From the NCBI RefSeq assembly GCF_002646595.1, contig NZ_PDUD01000018.1, positions 248,001 to 312,000 of the forward strand: DNA of 64,000 nucleotides, given 5' to 3'. The translations under genes were made by a program, and so were the position numbers. Shown piece by piece: positions 1 through 6,891 of the stretch (positions within the stretch are counted from its first letter, which is position 1; the number at the start of each line of letters is the position of its first letter). Below the pieces are notes generated by a model. The model did not search any database and had not been told where the DNA came from. It was given only the letters and a program-made list of their open reading frames with translations. This stretch comes from Flavilitoribacter nigricans DSM 23189 = NBRC 102662. Lineage in GTDB: Bacteria > Bacteroidota > Bacteroidia > Chitinophagales > Saprospiraceae.

Positions 1-1104
1 TACATTATAATCCGGCAATTGCTTGCGGTTAACGCGGAGCTCGACCGATTCGATCCGGGATGCATTCTTCCGGAAACGAAGATTCAGGATTTCCTTTTTC
101 CGGGCGCTGTCCAGATAGAACCGCATACCTCCGCCACCACCGATGCCGACTCCGGCCTCGAGCAGTGCCTGAAAAGAATAGACAAATTTGGAAGAAAGGT
201 TATTCGGTAATATGTGGCCAATCGAGTCGGCCATATTGATCATAACGTGGTTCAGACCATCCTCCTGGACCAGTACCCCGGTTTCATCCGGGCCGTTATA
301 GGCTCGCCATTCGGGAGTATTGTTGGACAGGAAAGGCCCCAGGAAATAATCTTCGAAAGTATTGCAGTAGATATTGGTCCAGTCATCAATGCCGCAGGCA
401 CAATTTTCCTCCGGCACCTGCACCGAATGGCACAGATCATCCAAAACGTAGTCATTAGACCCACTGGTAAAGACCATGTAGCCCAGATTGGCAAAGGAGT
501 AAGGTAAGGTGGCCAGTCTTTCGTCGTTTAGCAGGAAGAAAGCGGAATCGATCCGGGTATTGAAGTATACCTCGAAGTGATCACCACCCGGATCCGGGCC
601 CCAGGCGTGGCCGGCGATCAGGTTGCCTTGATGCAAAAACTTCAGGCTATCCTGCCGGATGGCAATAGCAACAGCCTGGTCAAAATTGCCGGCATCATTA
701 CTCAAGAAAATGGTATCGAACTCGTTTCCGGTTTGTTGGAAAGCCAGATCCCATTCGAGATGGAACTGGTTGTCCATCATCAGACTAACCTGGGTGAGGT
801 TCAGGATCGCAACGCGTCCGGAATCTACGGCCAGTTTTCGGTCCCCTTCATCCACGCCGGGAACGACTACGGCATTGAGCGAGTCGACCGGATGAGCGTC
901 CCAGCGGGAACTCAACTCGGCAATGGTCAGACCGGGCTGATACGTATCAAAGCTTTCGCAAAAAAAACGGAATTCATCCGCAGGCGGAGCCAGGGACTGA
1001 CTCGAATGGGATGTGAATTGGAATTTTCCTTCATGGGATATGACCTTGGAAAAGATTCCAATGCCTAACAGGCAGACTAAGGAATGCAGTAAAATTCGGA
1101 GCAC
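1..1104 (-). CDS. Secreted repeat protein, 3' part outside the window
   Basis: An open frame runs without a stop from a GTG at 1104 to the left edge, 368 codons. An in-frame TAA lies five codons upstream of the GTG and no earlier ATG exists, so GTG is the likely start. Residues 2-19 (LRILLHSLVCLLGIGIF) form a signal peptide, so the protein is exported. The mature part holds two similar modules. Each opens with an aromatic-Cys-x-x-Phe-Asp/Glu-x-Tyr motif (FCESFDTY and YCNTFEDY), followed after about 15 residues by a Ser/Glu-x-Trp and then alternating beta-strand-like sequence, as in jelly-roll (ConA/LamG-like) repeats of Bacteroidota surface proteins. The fold is inference. A C-terminal sorting domain, if present, lies outside. 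The plus-strand frames over this region are shadows. Confidence 0.75.
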   Translation of the reverse strand, partial: MLRILLHSLVCLLGIGIFSKVISHEGKFQFTSHSSQSLAPPADEFRFFCESFDTYQPGLTIAELSSRWDAHPVDSLNAVVVPGVDEGDRKLAVDSGRVAILNLTQVSLMMDNQFHLEWDLAFQQTGNEFDTIFLSNDAGNFDQAVAIAIRQDSLKFLHQGNLIAGHAWGPDPGGDHFEVYFNTRIDSAFFLLNDERLATLPYSFANLGYMVFTSGSNDYVLDDLCHSVQVPEENCACGIDDWTNIYCNTFEDYFLGPFLSNNTPEWRAYNGPDETGVLVQEDGLNHVMINMADSIGHILPNNLSSKFVYSFQALLEAGVGIGGGGGMRFYLDSARKKEILNLRFRKNASRIESVELRVNRKQLPDYNV

Positions 1105-1494
1105 TACGCTTACGGTTTATGGGTGTAACTTTCTCTAAAAAAAGGTCGTCTGGATCTGATCGTTGAAATTTGTTGCCGGTCCTTTTCCCTCCATTTCGGC
1201 TATCCGATTAGGAAGTTAAATGGTAAAAAAGGTCTGTTCGGATAACGCTAAGTGTTGGAAAAAAGGGTCTTAACTATTTCGAAGCATCAAATTCAAACGG
1301 CTACTAATATCACAAGGCAAAAGGGAGCTCTATCTATAGGCGATCAAAGATAGAACAATTTACTTATTTACCATGTGACAGCCAGTAATACGATTTTTGG
1401 ATAATAATGTTTCCTTATCCACGGATAAGATTAGGTCGCCAAAAATTTCTTTGGTTATATTCGCGTTTCACACAACAATATTCAAAACAAAATT
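1105..1494. other. Intergenic region upstream of the sugar-acid operon
   Basis: About 390 bases without a gene, between the divergent secreted protein and the sugar operon. It is AT-rich. It holds a short inverted repeat (TCTATCT at 1329-1335 and AGATAGA at 1348-1354) and a stronger operator-like palindrome at 1414-1429. I see no convincing TTTG/TAnnTTTG promoter pair. Confidence 0.5.
1414..1429. promoter_or_regulatory. Operator-like palindrome upstream of the sugar operon
   Basis: CTTATCC-AC-GGATAAG is a perfect 7-base inverted repeat with a 2-base centre, about 65 bases before the ATG of the first operon gene. Size and place fit the site of a dimeric repressor or activator, for example of the LacI or GntR type. 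No such regulator gene is adjacent, so the partner is unknown. Part of it (TTATCCACG) is one mismatch from a DnaA box, which I regard as coincidence. Confidence 0.4.
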
Positions 1495-2967
1495 ATGGAA
1501 CCAAAACAAGCGTCTAGTTCTCGCAGGAAATTCATCAAATCCACAGCTGTGGCAGCGGGTGGAATTATGATCGTGCCCAGGCATGTTTTAGGAAAAGGTT
1601 TTATTCCCCCGAGTGATAAACTGAACCTGGCCAGTATCGGAGCCGGAGGTAAAGGCTGGTCGGATATCCGTAATGCCTACAATGACGGCGCCGAAAATGT
1701 AGTAGCGTTGTGCGATATAGATACCGCCCGTTGCGCCAATGCGATCAGTACCTGGCCCAAGGCAAAATTATATAACGATTTTCGGGTAATGCTCGAGGAA
1801 ATGAAGGACACCATCGATGCAGTCACCATTTCCACGCCCGACCACGTGCACGGCGTTGCCGCCATGACGGCCATGCAGCTGGGTATGCACGTGTACGTGC
1901 AGAAGCCGCTGACCCACAATATCTACGAAGCCCGTAAACTTACCGAAGGAGCCCGGGAATACAAAATCGTCAGCCAGATGGGTAACCAGGGCGCCTCCAA
2001 CGGCGAGCAGGTCCAGATGCAGGAATGGTTCAAAAAAGGGCTGATCGGTAAAGTACACACCGTACACGTCTGGACAGACCGGCCGGTATGGCCCCAGGGG
2101 ATCCCCGTACCGACGGACAAACCACCCCGCCCGGAGCCGATCAGCGCTGAAGACTGGGACCTGTTCATCGGACCGGCCAAACCGGTAGATTACCACCCCT
2201 TATACCATCCGTTTAAGTGGCGGGGCTGGTGGAACTTCGGTACCGGTGCATTGGGAGATATGGGCTGTCACCTGATCGATCCGCCTTTCCGCGTATTGGG
2301 TCTGGGGTATCCCACGGAAGTGGAATGCAGCGTCGGTCAGATGTTCATTGAAGACTGGAATCCGGTATACATTCCGGAAGGTTGTCCGCCTTCTTCCCAC
2401 GTACAGCTCAAATTCCCGAAAACCGCGAAAAACAAATCGGAAGTGACCATGATCTGGTCGGACGGCGGCATTCGCCCCTTCCATCCGGACCTGATCCCGC
2501 CGAGTGATCCGATCGGTGCGGAAGACAGTGCCAACGGCGTCATGATGATCGGTACCAAAGGCATCATGACCTGTGGCGTTTACGGCCGTAACCCGAAAGT
2601 ATACCGCAAAAACGGCGAGGTATTAACTATGCCGGAGAATTACGATAGCGGCAGCAAATACGTCAATATGGCGGAATACGGTCACCAGGTTGCCTGGACG
2701 GATGCCTGTAAAGCCGGTTTTGACAGTCCGGAACACCGCAATCTGACCTCCTCTTTCGATTACGCTGGTCCACTCACGGAAACCGTACTCATGGGTAATC
2801 TCGCGATCCGGAGTTATCAGACGGCCAAGGTGAATGCCGAAAACCGAAGAAGTTTTGACGGCCGTAAACGCCTGCTCTGGGACGGCAACAAAATGAAGAT
2901 CACCAATTACGATCCGGCCAACCGATTTGTTACCCGTGAATACCGGGAAGGCTGGAAGTTGATTTAA
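1495..2967 (+). CDS. Tat-exported Gfo/Idh/MocA family oxidoreductase
   Basis: Predicted NAD(P)-dependent sugar or sugar-acid oxidoreductase of 490 residues. The N-terminus has a twin-arginine signal (SRRKFIK, residues 9-15) and a short hydrophobic stretch (AAGGIMIV), so the folded protein with its cofactor should be exported to the periplasm. The Rossmann nucleotide loop is at 48-54 (IGAGGKG). The usual EKP motif appears as QKP at 136-138. GDMGCHLID at 254-262 is the conserved Asp/His segment of the C-terminal domain. Large Bacteroidota paralogue families of this kind act on glycosides or sugar acids; the substrate cannot be read from sequence. It is the first gene of an operon with uxaB, a lactonase and an SDR (55 bases to the next ATG), so a role in the same sugar pathway is inferred. 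Confidence 0.85.
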   Translation: MEPKQASSSRRKFIKSTAVAAGGIMIVPRHVLGKGFIPPSDKLNLASIGAGGKGWSDIRNAYNDGAENVVALCDIDTARCANAISTWPKAKLYNDFRVMLEEMKDTIDAVTISTPDHVHGVAAMTAMQLGMHVYVQKPLTHNIYEARKLTEGAREYKIVSQMGNQGASNGEQVQMQEWFKKGLIGKVHTVHVWTDRPVWPQGIPVPTDKPPRPEPISAEDWDLFIGPAKPVDYHPLYHPFKWRGWWNFGTGALGDMGCHLIDPPFRVLGLGYPTEVECSVGQMFIEDWNPVYIPEGCPPSSHVQLKFPKTAKNKSEVTMIWSDGGIRPFHPDLIPPSDPIGAEDSANGVMMIGTKGIMTCGVYGRNPKVYRKNGEVLTMPENYDSGSKYVNMAEYGHQVAWTDACKAGFDSPEHRNLTSSFDYAGPLTETVLMGNLAIRSYQTAKVNAENRRSFDGRKRLLWDGNKMKITNYDPANRFVTREYREGWKLI

Positions 2968-3021
2968 CCCTTGCCACAGCCAGCAACTGAATGGCATGGC
3001 GATTTAAGAGAGATTACAACA

Positions 3022-4464
3022 ATGCAATTACTGAATAGAGAACGGGCCGGCCTGGTTTCCAGCCGGCCTGAAAGAGTTATGCAATTCGGAGGTGGTAATT
3101 TCCTCCGGGCTTTCGTAGACTGGATGATCGACCACCTCAATAAAATCACGGATTTTTCCGGAAATGTGGTGATCATCAAGCCGACGGAGCGGGGAGATTA
3201 CCAGGAACTTCGGGATCAGGACGGCCTGTTCCACGTAGTGCTGAACGGGATCCGGCAGGGAGAACTGGTTCAGGAAAAGACCCTGGTGGATTGTGTGAGC
3301 CGGGTGATCCATCCCTACCGGGAATGGGATGCGTATCTAAAGCTGGCCGAACAGGAGGCCATGCGGTACATCGTTTCCAATACCACGGAGGCGGGAATTG
3401 CGTTTAACGAAACCGATAAATTTGCGGACCATCCTCCCCGGGAATTCCCGGCCAAGCTGACCCACTGGCTGTACCATCGCTATACTCACTTCAAGGGAGA
3501 TCCCGAAAGAGGCTGTGTTCTGCTGCCGGTAGAGCTGATCGAACAGAACGGCGACGAACTTCGCAACTGTATTCTGCAGTACGCGGATCACTGGGGCCTG
3601 GAACCTGGATTTGCGACCTGGGTGCAGGAACACAATGTATTTTGCAATACGCTGGTGGACCGCATCGTGTCCGGCTATCCGGATGCTGAGGCCGATGACC
3701 TTCAGCAGGAACTGGGCTTTACCGACAAATTGCTCGTAGCGGGCGAATACTACCACAGCTGGGTGATCCAGGCGCCGGAATGGGTAGCCCGGGAAATGCA
3801 TTTCGACGAAACGGATCTGGAAGTGAAATTTGTCGATGACCTGACGACTTACCGCATTATTAAGGTACGGATGCTCAACGGCGCTCATACCGCCATGGTA
3901 CCGGTAGGCTACCTCAGTGGTATGCGGAGCGTGCGGGAAGCGGTGGAGGAACCGCATATCGGGAATTACATCCGTCAGTTGCTGCACCAGGAGGTTATGC
4001 CTACACTGGATGCCCCTTCGCAGGAATTGCGCGATTTTGCCCAGGCGGTGATCGATCGTTTTCTCAACCCGAGCATTCACCACCAGCTGATCAGCATAGC
4101 GCTCAACTCGACGTCGAAATACCGCACCCGACTGTTGCCGACGCTGCTGGCTTATCAGCAAAAACAGGGTAGCCTGCCGCCGCGGGTGGTACTGGCCCTG
4201 GCGGCTTTAACGGTATTTTACAAGGGAGAGTGGCTGGACGAAAAGATCCCGCTACAGGATGATCCCGCCCGCCTGCGGTTCTTCGAGGAACTCTGGCAGA
4301 AAAAGGACAACGATCCGGAAGCGATCAGCCGCCGGGTACTCGGACAGTCGGAATGGTGGGATACGGACCTGAATGAAGTGCCCGGACTGACCGACATGCT
4401 CGCTCGTTTTATCGAACTCATTTGCACCAAAGGCATGTACAAGACCTTGCTGAAATTACAGTAA
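3022..4464 (+). CDS. uxaB: Tagaturonate reductase (altronate oxidoreductase)
   Basis: NADH-dependent interconversion of D-tagaturonate and D-altronate. The 480-residue product matches the length of E. coli UxaB (about 483) and shares its signature segments: MQFGGGNFLRAFVDW near the N-terminus, SNTTEAGI, and a C-terminal KYRTRLLPTLLA region. The polyol/long-chain dehydrogenase catalytic motif K-x4-N-x2-H is present as K281, N286 and H289. I use the ATG at 3022. A TTG 17 codons upstream would also be in frame but would begin 3 bases after the previous stop and adds a tail with no family similarity. It sits second in the sugar operon. Altronate dehydratase (UxaA), the usual next enzyme, is not in the window. 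Confidence 0.88.
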   Translation: MQLLNRERAGLVSSRPERVMQFGGGNFLRAFVDWMIDHLNKITDFSGNVVIIKPTERGDYQELRDQDGLFHVVLNGIRQGELVQEKTLVDCVSRVIHPYREWDAYLKLAEQEAMRYIVSNTTEAGIAFNETDKFADHPPREFPAKLTHWLYHRYTHFKGDPERGCVLLPVELIEQNGDELRNCILQYADHWGLEPGFATWVQEHNVFCNTLVDRIVSGYPDAEADDLQQELGFTDKLLVAGEYYHSWVIQAPEWVAREMHFDETDLEVKFVDDLTTYRIIKVRMLNGAHTAMVPVGYLSGMRSVREAVEEPHIGNYIRQLLHQEVMPTLDAPSQELRDFAQAVIDRFLNPSIHHQLISIALNSTSKYRTRLLPTLLAYQQKQGSLPPRVVLALAALTVFYKGEWLDEKIPLQDDPARLRFFEELWQKKDNDPEAISRRVLGQSEWWDTDLNEVPGLTDMLARFIELICTKGMYKTLLKLQ

Positions 4465-4476
4465 TAACCGACGATT

Positions 4477-5310
4477 ATGATCATTGATGCGCATCAGCAC
4501 TTTTGGCAATACGACCCGAAACGACACGAATGGATAGATGACAGCATGCAGCTTATTCAACGGGATTTCCTGCCATACGACCTGCAGAAAGTTTACGAGG
4601 TGGAAGGTATTGAGGGCTGTGTAGCGGTACAGGTGGATCAGACCGAGGCGGAAACCGAATACCTGCTCGAACTGGCGAAACTCTACGATTTTATCAAAGG
4701 GGTCGTCGGCTGGATAGACCTGCGGGCGGATGATATCCAGGAGCGACTGGATCATTTTTCCCAATACAAAAAGCTCGCCGGTTTTCGCCATATCGTTCAG
4801 GGTGAGCAGGATGTCAATTTTTTGCTCCGTAAGGATTTTATGCGCGGGATTAGCGAATTACTGCCGTACCATTACACCTATGACATATTGGTGTTTCCGC
4901 ACCAGTTAGGCGCCACGCTGGAGTTTGTACGCAATCATCCCGAGCAGCCCTTCGTGATCGACCACCTGGCGAAGCCCTACATCAAGGACGGCTTTTACGA
5001 CGGATGGGCCCTGCTGATGCGGGCAATCGCCCGGAATGAGAACGTTTATTGCAAATTGTCGGGCATGGTGACCGAAGCCCACTGGGAAAACTGGACTTAC
5101 AAGGATCTGGTGCGGTATATGGACCTGATCTTTGAAGTGTTTGGTCCGGATCGTATTATGTACGGTTCCGACTGGCCGGTTTGCCTGGTGGCCGCCGACT
5201 ATCCGATCGTCAAAGGTATTGTGGAACAATATTTAGGAAAACTCAGCCCCGATGAACAGGCTAAAGTCTGGGGCGGGAATGCAAAACGATTTTACAACTT
5301 AGAAGATTAA
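4477..5310 (+). CDS. Amidohydrolase-family sugar lactonase (L-fuconolactonase-like)
   Basis: A 277-residue TIM-barrel hydrolase of the COG3618 type (amidohydrolase 2 family), which opens aldonolactones such as L-fucono-, L-galactono- or L-rhamnono-lactone to the free acid. The metal-binding start DAHQHFW is at residues 4-10. An internal FVIDHLAKP segment and the late catalytic Asp in YGSDWPV (D232) are both present. It starts 12 bases after uxaB, and its stop codon overlaps the next gene's ATG by one base (TAATG), so the two are translationally coupled. Substrate within the L-hexonolactones is inferred from the neighbours. Confidence 0.85.
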   Translation: MIIDAHQHFWQYDPKRHEWIDDSMQLIQRDFLPYDLQKVYEVEGIEGCVAVQVDQTEAETEYLLELAKLYDFIKGVVGWIDLRADDIQERLDHFSQYKKLAGFRHIVQGEQDVNFLLRKDFMRGISELLPYHYTYDILVFPHQLGATLEFVRNHPEQPFVIDHLAKPYIKDGFYDGWALLMRAIARNENVYCKLSGMVTEAHWENWTYKDLVRYMDLIFEVFGPDRIMYGSDWPVCLVAADYPIVKGIVEQYLGKLSPDEQAKVWGGNAKRFYNLED

Positions 5311-6095
5311 TGGATTTACAATTAAAAGATAAGGTATTCATCGTCACCGGTGGATCCAAAGGCATCGGCGAAGCCATCACCCGGGGCATCGCTGCGGAAG
5401 GTGGCATTCCGGTGATCGTAACGCGTTCGAAAGGCGTCACCCAGGATCTGGTGGATGAACTCCAGGCTGCAGGGATCAACGCGCACGCCATTCTCGGCGA
5501 CCTGCAGGAGCTAGGCAACTGTGAGAAGGCCATCCGCGAAACTGCCGAAAAATACGGTCGCATTGACGGCATCGTCAACAATGCAGGAATGAACGACGGA
5601 GCCGGACTGGAAAAAGGACCGGAAGCATTCCGGGCATCGATCAACCTGAACCTGTACCATTATTACGATCTCGTTTATTACGCGCTGCCCTACCTCAAGG
5701 AGTCCAAAGGATCGATCGTCAACATCAGTTCCAAAGTAGCGATCACGGGCCAGGGCGGTACTTCCGGTTATGCCGCTTCGAAAGGGGCCCAACTGGCCCT
5801 TACCCGGGAATGGGCGGCGGAGCTGCTCCCCTACTCCATTCGGGTGAATGCGATCCTGCCGGCGGAAGTCATGACGCCCCTCTATCGGAAATGGCTCGAT
5901 AACACCTTTGACGATCCGGCGGCTCAGGAGGCTTCCATTGTGGCGAATATCCCTCTGGAAAAACGGATGACTACCGCGGAGGAAATTGCTAATATGGCGG
6001 TATTCCTGTTGTCCAAACGTTCGGCCCACACCACCGGCCAGTGGATGATCGTTGACGGCGGTTACGTGCATCTGGATCGTTCGCTGACCACCTAG
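5310..6095 (+). CDS. SDR-family sugar dehydrogenase (L-fucose/L-galactose dehydrogenase-like)
   Basis: Classical short-chain dehydrogenase of 261 residues. The cofactor loop TGGSKGIG is at 13-20, followed by NNAG. The catalytic Ser lies in the NISS segment, and Tyr154 and Lys158 are in GYAASK. The C-terminal DGGYVHLDR is typical of the SDRs that accompany fuconolactonases in Bacteroidota and xanthomonads and oxidise L-fucose to its lactone. Coupled to the lactonase by a one-base overlap, it is the natural supplier of that enzyme's substrate. It could instead oxidise an aldonate later in the path; sequence alone does not decide. Confidence 0.85.
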   Translation: MDLQLKDKVFIVTGGSKGIGEAITRGIAAEGGIPVIVTRSKGVTQDLVDELQAAGINAHAILGDLQELGNCEKAIRETAEKYGRIDGIVNNAGMNDGAGLEKGPEAFRASINLNLYHYYDLVYYALPYLKESKGSIVNISSKVAITGQGGTSGYAASKGAQLALTREWAAELLPYSIRVNAILPAEVMTPLYRKWLDNTFDDPAAQEASIVANIPLEKRMTTAEEIANMAVFLLSKRSAHTTGQWMIVDGGYVHLDRSLTT

Positions 6096-6197
6096 CGAAT
6101 GTCTATCACTGCATTGAGCACTTCATTTTCCAGGTGCGCCAATAGTATACCGGTCTTAGAGGAAAATAAGTTATGCGAATCAGGAATTAAAATTCCC

Positions 6198-6228
6198 GTA
6201 GGGACGAGATATAGGTAGCCCGTCCTAC
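6198..6228. repeat. REP-like palindrome, GTAGGGACG family
   Basis: GTAGGGACG (6198-6206) faces CGTCCTAC (6221-6228), an inverted repeat with one bulged base. A second member of the same family lies at 51802-51841, where the arms are longer. Short palindromes of this kind are dispersed between genes in many Bacteroidota and resemble REP elements mobilised by a RAYT-type transposase in trans. Confidence 0.5.
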
Positions 6229-6244
6229 AATTTGGGAGGTTCAA

Positions 6245-6292
6245 CGTGCCGTAGGTATGCAATATGGTTTTACATGGCGTACCTACGGCACG
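6245..6292. repeat. Palindromic repeat with CGTGCCGTAGGTA arms
   Basis: The arms CGTGCCGTAGGTA (6245-6257) and TACCTACGGCACG (6280-6292) are perfectly complementary over 13 bases. They extend to 16 pairs with one G-T wobble, leaving a 16-base loop. There is no U-run after it, so it is a poor intrinsic terminator. The composition suggests a dispersed REP-like element, possibly also working as a transcript-stabilising hairpin at the 3' end of the SDR message. Confidence 0.6.
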
Positions 6293-6530
6293 CTAAGCCG
6301 GAAAATGGTCATTTTGCTACCTATACTTTGTGCTTAAAGGCACATTGATTCCAAGTTTAACCCCTGATTCGCATAAGTCATCCTAAATTTTTTCAGGACT
6401 CAAAAATGACCTCGTAAAGGTTAAACATTCGTAAAAAGATAATCGAAATGCTGGTTTCGATTCTCTGAGTTTATACACCGCTTTTTATAAAATTCGGGTG
6501 ATTCATGTTGTCCAATTATAAAACAATAAG

Positions 6531-6881
6531 ATGCCAAAACATTGCCTTGCGCTGGACCTGAAAGACGATCCGGAACTGATCGAACGGTATAAAAGCTACC
6601 ATGCGCCCGGAGGCGTCTGGCCGGAAATCACCCAAAGTATTCGCGATGCGGGTATCCTGAATATGGAGATCTACCTGACGGGCAACCGGATGTTTATGAT
6701 CATGGAGGTGGATGAAACCTACGATCCCAAGCAAAAAGCGGCCATGGACGTCGGGAACCCCAAAGTTCAGGAGTGGGAAGAGCTGATGTGGACTTTTCAG
6801 CAGGCGCTGCCCTGGGCCAAACCGGGAGAAAAGTGGATCGAGATGGACCGCATCTTCAGCCTAAGCGATCAGTCGGAGTAA
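6531..6881 (+). CDS. L-rhamnose/L-fucose mutarotase family protein
   Basis: A 116-residue protein of the COG3254 (RhaM-like) family, dimeric alpha/beta-barrel enzymes that interconvert the alpha and beta anomers of L-rhamnose or L-fucose. Supporting segments are the start KHCLALDLKDDPELIERY, an early His in YHAPGGVWPEI, the MEIYLTGNRMFMIMEV strand pair and the Trp-rich C-terminus (WEELMWTFQ, then PWAKPGEKW). Size is normal for the family (104-115). A mutarotase supplies the anomer used by the sugar dehydrogenase, so it belongs functionally with the SDR and lactonase upstream despite the 435-base spacer. It ends 10 bases from the convergent Clp-like gene. Confidence 0.85.
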   Translation: MPKHCLALDLKDDPELIERYKSYHAPGGVWPEITQSIRDAGILNMEIYLTGNRMFMIMEVDETYDPKQKAAMDVGNPKVQEWEELMWTFQQALPWAKPGEKWIEMDRIFSLSDQSE

Positions 6882-6891
6882 CCGGCCGGGT

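Larger units (their letters stand above)
6096..6530. other. Spacer with two palindromic repeats, between the SDR and mutarotase genes
   Basis: 435 bases without a gene in the middle of a functional gene group. It contains an imperfect REP-like palindrome (6198-6228) and a strong 16-base hairpin (6245-6292). After the repeats the sequence is AT-rich and probably carries the promoter of the mutarotase gene, but I find no clear TAnnTTTG element. Confidence 0.6.

Noticed and set aside
577-1068. Plus-strand frame at the left end
   Set aside because: The minus strand is open from 1104 to the edge with a signal peptide and repeats; the plus frame is a shadow.
1414-1429. DnaA-like box TTATCCACG
   Set aside because: One mismatch, and better explained as half of a perfect palindrome upstream of the sugar operon.
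3337-4161. Long antisense frame opposite uxaB (274 codons)
   Set aside because: Mirror of a well-supported gene in a codon-biased, GC-balanced region; no signal or motif.
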